This document shows positions 27,318-35,854 of a stretch of DNA of 64,000 nt, piece after piece. The notes under the pieces were generated by a model. The model made no database searches. It saw only the letters and a list, made by a program, of their open reading frames with translations, and had not been told where the DNA came from. A program made the translations under genes and the position numbers. The DNA comes from Pirellulaceae bacterium (GTDB taxonomy: Bacteria > Planctomycetota > Planctomycetia > Pirellulales > Pirellulaceae): positions 62,001 through 126,000 of the forward strand of contig JAHBXS010000003.1 in the NCBI GenBank assembly GCA_019636375.1, read 5' to 3'. Each line of letters opens with the position of its first letter. The stretch's first letter is position 1.

Positions 27318-28085
27318 ATGCGACGCCCCCTAATTGCCGGCAATTGGAAAATGAACCTTACTCGGGAACAGTCCCGCAATTTGGCGACGGCGATTGCCAT
27401 GGACGCCAATACCAGTCGAGCCGATGTTGTGCTTTGCCCTCCAGCCATCTACTTAGAGACCGTTTTGGAGACGGCCCGATCGATTCGGACAGTCGGAAAT
27501 GAATTTGGTATTGGGGCACAAAATGTTTACGACAAGCCCAACGGTGCCTTCACGGGAGAAATCAGCACCGCCATGCTGGAAGACTTGGGCATTGGATACG
27601 TCATTTTGGGTCACAGCGAGCGACGCCAATTCATGCACGAATCGGACGATGTAGTTAACGCGAAACTGAACACCGTCCTGGCTTCGAGTTTGACACCTAT
27701 CGTCTGCGTTGGTGAAACACTTGAAGAACGGGAGGCTGGGCGAACTTTGGAAGTCGTTGGTCGACAGTTCGAAGGTGCCTTTGCAGGGGTTTCGGAGGGA
27801 TTGGCAAGTCGTGCCATTTTGGCCTATGAACCCGTTTGGGCGATTGGGACCGGAAAAACGGCCACTCCGGAGCAGGCCCAAGAGGTTCATCATGACCTTC
27901 GCAAGTTGGCGGTTTTGCGGTATAATTCCGCGCTTGGAGACTCCCTGCGAATTCTCTACGGAGGAAGCGTCAAGGCAGATAATGCCGCAGAACTGCTGTC
28001 GCAGGCAGATATCGACGGGGCACTTGTTGGTGGTGCGTCGCTCCAAGCAGACACGTTTCTAAGAATTATTGCGGCGGCTCGTTAA
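27318..28085 (+). CDS. tpiA: Triosephosphate isomerase
   Basis: Interconverts dihydroxyacetone phosphate and glyceraldehyde 3-phosphate in glycolysis and gluconeogenesis. The 255-residue TIM barrel has GNWKMN with the catalytic Lys, GHSERR with the catalytic His, YEPVWAIGTGKTA with the catalytic Glu and the mobile loop. It also has YGGSVKADNA and DGALVGGASL for phosphate binding. The frame could begin at 27273 (TTG), but ATG 27318 gives the standard start. First gene of a plus-strand run of eight housekeeping genes, with secG 67 bases downstream, an arrangement seen in many bacteria. Certain. Confidence 0.97.
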   Translation: MRRPLIAGNWKMNLTREQSRNLATAIAMDANTSRADVVLCPPAIYLETVLETARSIRTVGNEFGIGAQNVYDKPNGAFTGEISTAMLEDLGIGYVILGHSERRQFMHESDDVVNAKLNTVLASSLTPIVCVGETLEEREAGRTLEVVGRQFEGAFAGVSEGLASRAILAYEPVWAIGTGKTATPEQAQEVHHDLRKLAVLRYNSALGDSLRILYGGSVKADNAAELLSQADIDGALVGGASLQADTFLRIIAAAR

Positions 28086-28152
28086 CGTCACCTGCTTGCA
28101 TTGTTGGTTTGGCAGATTGGTTGCCAAACTGGTTTGGTACTAGGACAAGGCG

Positions 28153-28713
28153 ATGACAACTTTATTTTGGTTCCTGTTATTCTTCTCATCCGTCTTTATG
28201 ATGATGCTGATCCTGATCCAACGCGGGCGCGGGGGCGGTATCACAGGTGCGTTGGGGGGAGCTGGTGGGCAAAGTGCTTTCGGTTCAAAAACTGGTGACG
28301 TGTTTACAAAAATCACGGTCTATACTGCCATCACTTGGATCATGCTTTCAATCCTCACCATCAGTTGTATCAATCGTCCTGACCCACCATCGGCGACTCC
28401 TCTAGATCGGGCTGGCTCAATGAGTGAAGCCGGTGTCGATGAAGGCACAGAGTTGTCCGACCTACTGGATGCGGGCGATGCTCCAGGCGAACTTCCTCCC
28501 ACAGAACTCCCTGCGGAAGATGAACTGCCCAATCAAAACTCTGACGGTGTTGACAAAAAAGAAGATGCCGCCGATGGAACTGATCCACCCCTCGAGCAAC
28601 CACCGGTCACCGATGGGGCTGATGCCGGTTCAACCGAGAATGGTTCCGGCAGTGACTCTTCAATCAATTCGAGTGGCGGTGAGCAGTCCGGTTCGGATAA
28701 ATCAGACGGTTAG
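28153..28713 (+). CDS. secG: Protein translocase subunit SecG with long acidic tail
   Basis: A small Sec-translocon membrane subunit. The N-terminal ~75 residues give the SecG fold: a first helix (FWFLLFFSSVFMMMLILIQ), the conserved cytoplasmic loop RGRGGG...GG.GGQSAFGSKTGDVFTKIT, and a second helix (AITWIMLSILTIS). The remaining ~110 residues are highly acidic and rich in Pro, Ser, Asp and Gly (runs such as DAADGTDPP and SGSDSSIN). A typical SecG is 75-110 residues, so this tail is unusual. SecG normally ends after the second helix, with both termini in the periplasm, so the tail would be outside. Location after tpiA is typical. Confidence 0.92.
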   Translation: MTTLFWFLLFFSSVFMMMLILIQRGRGGGITGALGGAGGQSAFGSKTGDVFTKITVYTAITWIMLSILTISCINRPDPPSATPLDRAGSMSEAGVDEGTELSDLLDAGDAPGELPPTELPAEDELPNQNSDGVDKKEDAADGTDPPLEQPPVTDGADAGSTENGSGSDSSINSSGGEQSGSDKSDG

Positions 28714-28764
28714 TCGATTTTTCGTTGATAGTTCTCAGCAATTTCCTTCCATTGAGGTGCTACC

Positions 28765-29628
28765 TTGTTGGTAAGCATGACAGGTCATGGCCACGCGACA
28801 GTCGTCAGTGAGTTGTTGGAAGCGTATGTTGAAATTCGCACGATCAACAACCGCTTTTTCAAGTGTTCACTGAGTCACGATTTGCCTGCGGATATTCAGG
28901 CCAAAGTTGAGGAATGTGTCCGCGAACGAGTAGCACGAGGCTCGGTGACGGTTCGCCTCCGTTTGCAACATGCGTCCAATCAAGCAAGTTTTCGCTTGAA
29001 TGAAACCGCAATTCGTGCCTACCAAAATGAACTCTCCCGATTGGGTTTGCCACCGGCCTCAACCGACTCACTCCTATCGCTACCTGGAGCAGTCGTCGAG
29101 CAGGAAAATTTTCAAGATATCGATACCCTGTGGCCCATTATCGAACAGGCGGTCAGCGAGGCCCTCGACCAACTCGACTCAATGCGGCGTCAAGAAGGAG
29201 CGTTGATGGCCGCGAATCTGCTCGCCAATCTCGACCAACTCCAAAACTGCTTGCGCGATGTCGAACGCATTAACCCAGAGATTGTTGTCCACTTTGAACA
29301 ACGCTTGACCGACCGAATCAATGCGTTGGCCGAGAAACATAACCTTAACGCGCCACTCATTGACGTGATTCGAGAGGTCGGCATTTTTGCCGAACGCGTT
29401 GACGTTGCCGAAGAAGTCGTGCGACTTCGCAGCCATTGCGAATTGTTTCGCTCGACGATGCAAGCGAAACAGAGCAACGGTCGCAAACTCGATTTTGTCG
29501 TTCAAGAAATGCTCCGCGAAACTAATACGATTGGCTCCAAATGCGGAGCCGCCGAAGTCGCTAATTTGGTCGTCGAAATGAAGACGGTCATCGAGCGGAT
29601 GCGCGAAATGGTCCAAAACATCGAATAA
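28765..29628 (+). CDS. yicC: YicC-family endoribonuclease
   Basis: The 287-residue YicC-like protein shows the N-terminal MTGHG....E.....E.RTINNRF segment and the EL.....V.RG.V-like region. The C-terminal DUF1732 part is GRKLDFVVQEMLRETNTIGSKC. YicC of E. coli is reported as an endoribonuclease acting on small RNAs; other family members are linked to stationary-phase survival. The start is a TTG at 28765 with GAGGTG seven bases upstream. It gives the usual three to four residues before MTG. It stands immediately before gmk, an order conserved across many phyla. Certain on family. Confidence 0.93.
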   Translation: MLVSMTGHGHATVVSELLEAYVEIRTINNRFFKCSLSHDLPADIQAKVEECVRERVARGSVTVRLRLQHASNQASFRLNETAIRAYQNELSRLGLPPASTDSLLSLPGAVVEQENFQDIDTLWPIIEQAVSEALDQLDSMRRQEGALMAANLLANLDQLQNCLRDVERINPEIVVHFEQRLTDRINALAEKHNLNAPLIDVIREVGIFAERVDVAEEVVRLRSHCELFRSTMQAKQSNGRKLDFVVQEMLRETNTIGSKCGAAEVANLVVEMKTVIERMREMVQNIE

Positions 29629-29646
29629 ACGAGCGGGTGCGACGAG

Positions 29647-30219
29647 ATGACATCCGGCAAATTAGTGGTACTGTCTGGGCCGTCAGGCGTTGGAAAATCG
29701 ACGCTCGTTGCCGAACTCCTGCGCACCTGCGAATTGCCCCTAGAACTGAGCGTTTCCTGGACCACACGGCCCCCGCGACAAGGAGAAATCGACGGAGTCC
29801 ACTACCGATTTGTGGCGCCGGAGACGTTTCAAACCGAGCGTCAATCGGGAAATTTCCTCGAATATTGCGAGGTTTTTGGCCGAGGAATCTGGTACGGCAC
29901 CCTTTTGGAACCGGTTACCACTGGCCTAAAAGCTGGAAAATGGATAATCTTAGAGATTGACGTTGAAGGGGCTCGTCAAGTCGTCCAGGCATTTCCTGAC
30001 GCCATCACCTTGTTTGTACAACCCGAGAGCGTTGAAGAACTCGAACGCCGACTCCGCGCGCGAAACACTGAAAACGATGCGGCGATTGCTCGTCGCTTGG
30101 AGGTTGCACGACAAGAACTTGCAGCCGCACACTGGTACACACACCAAGTCGTCAATCGAGAGATTCACGCGTGCGTCAACTCGATTTGTGACATTTTGAA
30201 TTCCTACCGAGACCATTAA
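29647..30219 (+). CDS. gmk: Guanylate kinase
   Basis: Phosphorylates GMP to GDP, linking purine recycling to GTP supply. The 190-residue protein has the P-loop SGPSGVGKSTL, the GMP-binding SVSWTTRPPRQGEIDGVHY and the IDVEGARQV Walker-B-like strand. The lid carries ELERRLRARNTENDAAIARRLEVAR. The length is in the normal range. ATG 29647 follows the yicC stop by 18 bases, and rpoZ starts three bases after the gmk stop. The yicC-gmk-rpoZ order is typical for bacteria. Certain. Confidence 0.97.
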   Translation: MTSGKLVVLSGPSGVGKSTLVAELLRTCELPLELSVSWTTRPPRQGEIDGVHYRFVAPETFQTERQSGNFLEYCEVFGRGIWYGTLLEPVTTGLKAGKWIILEIDVEGARQVVQAFPDAITLFVQPESVEELERRLRARNTENDAAIARRLEVARQELAAAHWYTHQVVNREIHACVNSICDILNSYRDH

Positions 30220-30222
30220 AAA

Positions 30223-30483
30223 ATGTACGAAGAACTCAAAGAAGAAGCGATCGTCCGTAAGGTCGGAGGCCGATTTAAGCTTTCGACGTTGATCCAAAAA
30301 CGGCTGGTTCAATTGAACCGCGGCGGTCGCCCCTTTATCGACACGAAACTGACCGACAAAATGGCGATCGTGTTGCAAGAGATCGAACAAGGCAAGATCT
30401 TTTTGGACACGTCCAATCAAGTCCGCGCGACAAGTTCGCCAGACTTCATCGACACCCCAGAACTTGATCTAGACGATCTGTAA
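30223..30483 (+). CDS. rpoZ: DNA-directed RNA polymerase omega subunit
   Basis: Small RNA polymerase assembly subunit of 86 residues. It has the E..VRKVGGRFKLSTLIQKR element, the L..GGRP.I segment and the EI..GKI motif. It is more divergent at the C-terminus than E. coli omega, ending in an acidic ELDLDDL. Position directly after gmk (3-base gap) supports the call, because gmk-rpoZ is the most conserved neighbourhood of this gene. Translation is probably coupled to gmk. Confidence 0.92.
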   Translation: MYEELKEEAIVRKVGGRFKLSTLIQKRLVQLNRGGRPFIDTKLTDKMAIVLQEIEQGKIFLDTSNQVRATSSPDFIDTPELDLDDL

Positions 30484-30540
30484 CGACAAGCGGGACCATC
30501 GACAATTTTTTCTGCTGGCCCCGTGAATTAAGGAGTGGCC

Positions 30541-31074
30541 GTGTCGCGCGCTGAAATAGTGATTGGTGTAACCGGAGGAGTTGCGGCTTACAAGACCGCA
30601 ATGCTGGTCAGCCAATTAGTCCAGCATGACGTAGGAGTCCACGTCGTGTTGACTCACTCCGCGACCAAGTTCGTTGCCCCGGCCACTTTCGCTGCACTCA
30701 CCGGTCGCGAGCCAGTGCTCGACACCTTTGATCGACGGTTCCCATTGGGAGCGCACATCGAATTGGCTCGGAGCACGCGACTACTGTGCGTTGCTCCGGC
30801 CACTGCGAATTTTCTAGGCAAGGCGGCGCTGGGGTTGGCTGATGACCTGCTCAGCACACTCTATTTGTGTCATACCGGTAAAGTGATTTTTTGCCCAGCA
30901 ATGAATTGCGAGATGTGGGAGAAGCCAGCGGTGCAGCGAAACGTGAGCCAACTTCGCGAGGACGGTGTGGAACTGGTTGGACCGGAAGCAGGCTGGCTCA
31001 CTTGTCGTGCGACAGGGGTTGGGCGGATGGCCGAGCCCGAGACGATCTTCAAGGCCCTACTTCATCATTTATAG
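30541..31074 (+). CDS. coaC: Phosphopantothenoylcysteine decarboxylase (CoaC domain, stand-alone)
   Basis: Flavoprotein that decarboxylates 4'-phosphopantothenoyl-cysteine in coenzyme A synthesis, 177 residues. Features are GVTGGVAAYKTA at the FMN site, the catalytic His segment PLGAHIEL (usually S.HI.L), APATANFLGKAALGLADDLLST, and the CPAMNCEMW loop. In most bacteria it is fused to CoaB; here the CoaB half is a separate gene. AGGAG at 30531-30535 fits GTG 30541 better than the earlier in-frame GTG 30535, which lies inside that motif. CoaB follows after 11 bases. Confidence 0.92.
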   Translation: MSRAEIVIGVTGGVAAYKTAMLVSQLVQHDVGVHVVLTHSATKFVAPATFAALTGREPVLDTFDRRFPLGAHIELARSTRLLCVAPATANFLGKAALGLADDLLSTLYLCHTGKVIFCPAMNCEMWEKPAVQRNVSQLREDGVELVGPEAGWLTCRATGVGRMAEPETIFKALLHHL

Positions 31075-31085
31075 AAGTCGGATCG

Positions 31086-31718
31086 ATGAGAATTTTGATC
31101 ACTTCTGGTCCCACGCGACAATATCTAGACCCCGTGCGGTTCATTAGCAACGCGTCCAGTGGCATCATGGGGCGTGAGCTGGCCCAAGCAGCTCTCGATG
31201 CTGGTCACGAAGTCGTCGTGGTTTCCGGACCGGTGAAGGTTAATTACCCACCCGCCGTTCGAGTGATCGATGTGGAAACGACGGAACAGATGTTAGAGGC
31301 TTGCCTCGTCGAATTTCCCCTCTGCGACGGACTGATTGGAGCAGCGGCCCCATGTGACTACCGCCCCATCGAAATCGCCAATCACAAAATTCGCAAGACG
31401 GGTCAACCCCTGTCGCTGGTCCTGGTCGAGACCGACGACATCGTCGCCACCTTGGGGCAACAAAAAAGAACTGATCAGTGGACGGTAGGATTTGCGCTGG
31501 AGACAGAAGACGCTCACTTCCGAGCCGTCACCAAATTGCAAAAAAAGATGTGCGACATTGTAGCGATCAATTCTCCCCAAGCGATTGACTCCGATGAAAA
31601 CACGATTTCGGTGGTAAATTCTGCTGGGGATGTTGTCCTCGAAATTTCGGGAACGAAATGTGCGGTCGCCAAGTCGCTGTTAGGCTACATCACAAGTCAT
31701 TTGATCAAGCGACCATGA
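31086..31718 (+). CDS. coaB: Phosphopantothenate-cysteine ligase (CoaB domain, stand-alone)
   Basis: Ligates 4'-phosphopantothenate with cysteine in the step before CoaC. The 210-residue protein begins with ILITSGPTRQYLDPVRFISNASSGIMG, the nucleotide-binding signature. It continues through the AAPCDYRP motif, the K.RK-like HKIRKTGQPLSLVLVETDDI substrate loop and the VGFALETED strand. A longer in-frame extension begins at 30891 inside coaC in another frame and is not credible. ATG 31086 gives the family start. The last four bases overlap the start of the MFS gene (ATGA), which suggests translational coupling to the transporter. Confidence 0.93.
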   Translation: MRILITSGPTRQYLDPVRFISNASSGIMGRELAQAALDAGHEVVVVSGPVKVNYPPAVRVIDVETTEQMLEACLVEFPLCDGLIGAAAPCDYRPIEIANHKIRKTGQPLSLVLVETDDIVATLGQQKRTDQWTVGFALETEDAHFRAVTKLQKKMCDIVAINSPQAIDSDENTISVVNSAGDVVLEISGTKCAVAKSLLGYITSHLIKRP

Positions 31719-33019
31719 CCAGAAACACCACGGAGACAGATCATCTAGCCTCTTCAGGCCCACCGAGTAATCGCGGGGCGCTGTTGGTGATTTTCTTGAC
31801 GGTGTTTATCGATTTGGCTGGCTTTGGAATTGTGCTCCCATTGCTGCCGTTGTATGCCGAAGAGTTCGGAGCGGACGAGTTCGGTTTCAAAATCGGCCTT
31901 CTGATGGCCAGTTACTCGATCATGCAATTTATTTTTGCCCCGATCTGGGGGCGAATATCTGACCAAGTCGGTCGTCGCCCAATTCTCATGCTCGGGCTGG
32001 CGGGCTCGGTGGTGTTCTATTCGTTGTTTGGAATCGCTGCGATTTACAAAAGCTTTTGGGGATTGATGGCCGCTCGAATCGGAGCTGGGATTGCCGGAGC
32101 GACGATCCCCACCGCTCAAGCCTACATTGCCGACACGACTTCTCATGCAGAACGGACGCGCGGCATGGCTCTGATTGGAATGGCATTTGGGTTGGGATTT
32201 GCCTTGGGGCCCGCGTTTGCTTTGGCGGCGATCACCGCAGGTGGTGGACAAGAACTTGGCGCTGGGCCAGGATTTTTGGCCGCTGCATTTTCAGCAGGTG
32301 CTTTGGTTTTGGCTATCTTTAAACTCCCCGAACCAACCCGCCGCGCACCGCGAGACCATTCCCCGTGGTGGAACGCCGGGGCGTGGAGCAGGGCTCTTGC
32401 ATCGGCCGCAGGGGCGATTTTAATCCTCGGTTTCTTTTTGCACACATTGGCATTCGCTCTGTACGAAACGAGTCTTAGTCTATTCCTCCGCGGGTCCGAA
32501 GATTTTTCCTATCGACCATTTGAGTTTTCATTCCCGCAAATCGTCGGAACTTTTGCTGCGCTGGGACTGCTGGCGGCCTTGTATCAAGGGCTGGTTGTTC
32601 GCCGCCTGGCCAAGACGATTTCGAGCAGAACCCTGGCTCTTACGGGCACTTCGCTTGAAGCGTTGGGCTTTTTGTTAGTGGCCACAGCCGCAGCACTTGG
32701 GTCGTTCAACGTATTGATGCTTTCGTTCTTTGTTGTGATTGCCGGGTTCGGGTTTCTTCAGCCCTCCTTGTTTGGCCTCATATCACAACGTGCTGACGCT
32801 CGGCATCAAGGCGCAACTCTGGGAGTAGCTCAAAGCGCGAGTGCCATGGCCAGAATTTTAGGAGCCTTATTCTCCGTCGTCCTTTTAAAGCGTGCGGGCG
32901 TTTCAGCCCCCTACGTCATCTCGGGATTGCTGGGGCTTGGGAGCATGCTGGCTATTTACTGGGCCACCCGCCTCCCTCAAACCGACCCAGAAGCTAAAGG
33001 TTCAATTGAACTTGATTAA
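31715..33019 (+). CDS. MFS transporter, tetracycline-efflux-like subgroup
   Basis: Major facilitator of 434 residues with twelve predicted helices. It carries the loop motif GRISDQVGRRPILMLG between helices 2 and 3, and the early FLTVFIDLAGFGIVLPLLPLY with the charged helix-1 Asp typical of drug:H+ antiporters of the TetA/MdtG branch. A central hydrophilic loop sits near residue 220. Substrate is unknown; a real resistance role cannot be claimed from sequence. The frame extends upstream to 31658, but ATG 31715 overlaps the coaB TGA in an ATGA and is the natural start. Last gene of the tpiA-to-MFS run. Confidence 0.9.
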   Translation: MTRNTTETDHLASSGPPSNRGALLVIFLTVFIDLAGFGIVLPLLPLYAEEFGADEFGFKIGLLMASYSIMQFIFAPIWGRISDQVGRRPILMLGLAGSVVFYSLFGIAAIYKSFWGLMAARIGAGIAGATIPTAQAYIADTTSHAERTRGMALIGMAFGLGFALGPAFALAAITAGGGQELGAGPGFLAAAFSAGALVLAIFKLPEPTRRAPRDHSPWWNAGAWSRALASAAGAILILGFFLHTLAFALYETSLSLFLRGSEDFSYRPFEFSFPQIVGTFAALGLLAALYQGLVVRRLAKTISSRTLALTGTSLEALGFLLVATAAALGSFNVLMLSFFVVIAGFGFLQPSLFGLISQRADARHQGATLGVAQSASAMARILGALFSVVLLKRAGVSAPYVISGLLGLGSMLAIYWATRLPQTDPEAKGSIELD

Positions 33020-33215
33020 TCTGCGCCCCTAGGACTTGATCTGGGCCATCCTTCGGAAGCGTCTTGAAATGGTCTATTTACGTACGATTGTTTTCAAGAC
33101 CACGACGGCTATATTTGAGACTCCTAAAATTTGTTTTGGGATGTGTTGGTGCGTTTCGCTGGCTTTGGTCAACGAATTGGTGAGTCACAAATAAGTTTAA
33201 AAAAAGGACGAGACC

Positions 33216-33704
33216 ATGCTGATTTCTGAACTAATGGCCCAGGAGTTTCCTGATGAAGCTGCGATGACACGTCGGCTATTGGCAAGAATCCCGGATGACA
33301 AGCTGGCTTGGAAGCCCGCCGATGGTCTGATGTCGATTGGGTGGAATGCCAGCCATCTTTTGGAAATCGTCGGATGGATTCCAGGGATTGTTGGGCAAAG
33401 CGAATGGGACATTGCTCCCGTCTGTGCCGAGCCCTACGTTGCGCCAACAATATCGCATACCAGCGAGTTGCTGAAAGCGTTTGATGAAAGTGTTCAGGCA
33501 GCGGTTGCTTCTCTCCAAGGCGTTCCCGATTCGGTGATGCAGGAGCCTTGGTCTTTAAAAATGGGCGGTCAAGTCCTGTTTACGATGAACAAGGGGGATT
33601 GCATTCGAAAATGGGTGTTCAGCCACACGGCACACCATCGCGGCATCCTGTCCGTCTACCTGCGATTGGCCGGCCTGGAATTCCCGTCCATCTACGAAGA
33701 GTAG
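33216..33704 (+). CDS. DinB/YfiT-like metal-dependent protein
   Basis: The 162-residue protein looks like a four-helix-bundle DinB-family member. It starts ELMAQEFPDEAAMTRRLLARIP and has NASHLLE supplying the first metal-ligand His. The FSHTAHHRGILSVYLR helix supplies the second and third His. Known DinB-like proteins are thiol-dependent S-transferases or hydrolases acting on small molecules. No substrate can be assigned. A Shine-Dalgarno-like AAAAAAGGACGAG precedes ATG 33216. Isolated gene between the MFS transporter and the tRNA. Confidence 0.87.
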   Translation: MLISELMAQEFPDEAAMTRRLLARIPDDKLAWKPADGLMSIGWNASHLLEIVGWIPGIVGQSEWDIAPVCAEPYVAPTISHTSELLKAFDESVQAAVASLQGVPDSVMQEPWSLKMGGQVLFTMNKGDCIRKWVFSHTAHHRGILSVYLRLAGLEFPSIYEE

Positions 33705-33774
33705 TATTCTGCGGATTGTAAGGAGTGTGCCCCAGGGGTCGCCGAACAGGCTGGAAGAGTTTCGGAACGCAGAG

Positions 33775-33780
33775 TATAAT
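33775..33780 (+). promoter_or_regulatory. Possible -10 box for tRNA-Ser
   Basis: A consensus TATAAT sits 43 bases upstream of the mature tRNA start. The -35 region at the matching distance is weak, so this is only a candidate. Confidence 0.4.
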
Positions 33781-33822
33781 CCTGGAGTCGCTCGGCGAGG
33801 TTTCTGCCTGAGAGTGGCGATT

Positions 33823-33904
33823 GGAAGGTAAGCGAATGGCTAGCGGCTTCATTGGAAATGAAGTGCCCCGCAAGGGGTTGTGGGTTCGAATCCCATGCCT
33901 TCCG
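33823..33904 (+). tRNA. tRNA-Ser (anticodon GGA)
   Basis: A class II cloverleaf. The acceptor arm is GGAAGGT paired with GCCTTCC. The anticodon arm is CTTCA/TGAAG around loop TTGGAAA, anticodon GGA. A long variable arm CCCC-GCAA-GGGG follows, then the T arm GTGGG-TTCGAAT-CCCAT. The discriminator base is G, as in serine tRNAs. CCA is not encoded. The total of 82 bases is short for this class because the D arm is small. A T-rich stretch follows the 3' end. Confidence 0.9.
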
Positions 33905-34071
33905 CTGTTTTTTGGTTCGGTGAAAGCGGGTCAGTGAAAGAAAAGTGACACTTTCGACGATCCGACCCCACCATTAATCGATTCGTTAATGTTTGGGTTT
34001 CAAGAATCGGCGGGCCATGGACTCATTCGACCTCGTTTCCGTTCTGGTCCGCGACTCAATGAGGACCAACT

Positions 34072-34302
34072 ATGTTTGATCGAATTGCATGTAACCCGGA
34101 AATTTTTGGCGGAAAGCCAGTCATCAAGGGGACGCGGATCAGTGTTGAATTGATCCTTGAGTTGCTGGGGAGTGGTGCCAGCAGAGATGAAATTGTCGAA
34201 AAACACCCCCAGCTAACTGCGGAAGATGTTCGTCAAGCGACTGAGTACGCCTCTGCTGCCTTTCGTAACGATGTCTTGGTCCATACCAAGGTCGGCAGAT
34301 GA
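34072..34302 (+). CDS. DUF433 antitoxin
   Basis: A 76-residue protein of the DUF433 family with the signature NPEIFGGKPVIKGTRISVELILELL, then a helix-turn-helix-like second half (EDVRQATEYASAAF). DUF433 proteins act as antitoxins partnered with DUF5615 PIN-like proteins. The last bases overlap the start of the next gene (ATGA). Cytoplasmic; it presumably binds the toxin and represses the pair. It lies 170 bases downstream of the tRNA, a common spot for laterally acquired pairs. Confidence 0.92.
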   Translation: MFDRIACNPEIFGGKPVIKGTRISVELILELLGSGASRDEIVEKHPQLTAEDVRQATEYASAAFRNDVLVHTKVGR

Positions 34303-34694
34303 AGTTGTCCGATTTCGGATTGTTGACCGATGAAAATATTGATCCAGGTGTTGTCGCTTTTCTCCGCCAACAAGGCTTTAACGTTCGAGATTGTGCCGAA
34401 GAAGGATGGGTCGGCTCAAGCGATCAATATTTGCTATCCATTGCGGTATCGGAAAAACGCGTTGTAGTTACTCATGATTCGGACTTTGGCGCTTTAGTCG
34501 TTGGCCAGAGCCAAGCCGTAATCGGCATTCTCTATTTGCGACCCAGACATATCAACAGCCAATTCACCATTGAATCGCTGCAGGTGCTGCTGAATCAGTC
34601 ATTAGAATCACCCCCAAGTTTCATCATTGTCGTAAGACGCACCGGGATCGATGTCGCGATCCGTGTTCGTGATTTGTCACTATCTAATGATTAG
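34299..34694 (+). CDS. DUF5615 PIN-like toxin
   Basis: The 131-residue partner of the DUF433 gene has a PIN-like fold: DENIDPGVVAFLRQQGFNVRD at the N-terminus with the first acidic residue, and VTHDSDFG carrying the central acidic residues. The C-terminal half is IVVRRTGIDVAIRV. It would be a ribonuclease-type toxin neutralised by the upstream protein. The ATG overlaps the antitoxin TGA by four bases, indicating coupled translation. Confident on the pair; activity not demonstrated. Confidence 0.9.
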   Translation: MKLSDFGLLTDENIDPGVVAFLRQQGFNVRDCAEEGWVGSSDQYLLSIAVSEKRVVVTHDSDFGALVVGQSQAVIGILYLRPRHINSQFTIESLQVLLNQSLESPPSFIIVVRRTGIDVAIRVRDLSLSND

Positions 34695-34789
34695 AACAGA
34701 CGTTACCAACAGGTATGAACCATTTCGTTGATTTCTGAACGAAACTGCCGTAGAATATCCTCTGTTCACGGCGAGGGAGGGGATTACTC

Positions 34790-35629
34790 CTACGTGTGAT
34801 TTCTCCGGAAGATGTGGCAGCTGATTTTTTCGAAGGTGTTGGACTGGCTGAAAAACATGTAGTGGTTAACGACAATCGTAGTCTGGAAAAACTCTACGAT
34901 ATTGAACGTGTTTTTTTCCGACTCGCGTCCCCTACCGCGCCTTGAAGTAGTCGTGCCACACTGCACGATAATGATCCCCCGATCACGGTGCTTGCCTGGA
35001 TAGAAATCTAGCGTGTTTCCGATGTAGGATCTATGAAGGTGCCCACCTAGAATCACCTCGACTCCCAATTCTTCAAATTGCTGAATCGCCCGCTGCGAAT
35101 CGGGCATTCGTTTGTCCTTGAGCAAATCCGGAGCAGGGGCAAATGGGTGATGCGCAACGATGACCCTGACCGCCGCCGGACCCTCTTTTTGAAAGGCCGC
35201 CGTAACGTCTTGCAACTGTTGCTTGGTGATGTGACCGTTGGTAATTGCCTTGCGGGGGTTCGTTGAATCGATCCCGACGATCACGGCTCCTTCAATCTTA
35301 AGGACCGGCTGCAAGTCATCTGTAATGATCTCGCGATAAAGTCTATGCGGATTAGTCAAACGTTCCCAAACACGATAGAGCGGAACATCATGATTTCCTG
35401 GAATCACCAATTGCGGGACTTGCGGTAGCCGTTGCAGAAACTGTTTGGCCTCCATGAACTGCTCACGCTTCGCGCGTTGCGTCAGATCACCACTGATAAT
35501 CGCGGCGTGGACATCGACGGTAGGCAATATATGCAACAACGCCTCGGCCACCTCAGGATGAAACGGAGGGCCGAAATGCAGATCAGAAATATGCAGAAGT
35601 TTCAAAAAGGCCGTGTCGTCGCCGTTCAC
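34790..35629 (-). CDS. Calcineurin-like metallophosphoesterase
   Basis: The 279-residue protein carries the metallophosphoesterase motif set: DLHFG near the N-terminus, SGDLTQ, GNHD, the later AHHPF and GGHLHRSY. No signal peptide is visible, so it is likely cytoplasmic. It resembles the CpdA/Icc class of phosphodiesterases (possibly cyclic-nucleotide type), but specificity cannot be assigned. It is divergent from nothing nearby: it converges with the toxin gene at its 3' end. The C-terminal 50 residues (SESEK-type, FSQSNTF) are less conserved. Single gene. Confidence 0.9.
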   Translation of the reverse strand: MNGDDTAFLKLLHISDLHFGPPFHPEVAEALLHILPTVDVHAAIISGDLTQRAKREQFMEAKQFLQRLPQVPQLVIPGNHDVPLYRVWERLTNPHRLYREIITDDLQPVLKIEGAVIVGIDSTNPRKAITNGHITKQQLQDVTAAFQKEGPAAVRVIVAHHPFAPAPDLLKDKRMPDSQRAIQQFEELGVEVILGGHLHRSYIGNTLDFYPGKHRDRGIIIVQCGTTTSRRGRGRESEKNTFNIVEFFQTTIVVNHYMFFSQSNTFEKISCHIFRRNHT

Positions 35630-35854
35630 TTAGCTTCACCGCTCAAAATAGATTGCCATCTCGTTCGTGTCGGACCCCTGTTCCGTCCGCAGACCAATGA
35701 GGTTGCGACAGGATGTTTTCGTGGCCCGATAGTTGACCTATTTTACACTCTGCAATCCAAACTGTGGGCGATGTCCCTTACTCGACGGCGATGAAGTCAA
35801 GCAAGGGTTAACACCAACGGCTAAAGGCTCATGGCTGGGACATTGTCCCAATGG

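Noticed and set aside
30891..31085. A longer N-terminus for CoaB
   Set aside because: The extension lies in another frame of coaC and has no family similarity.
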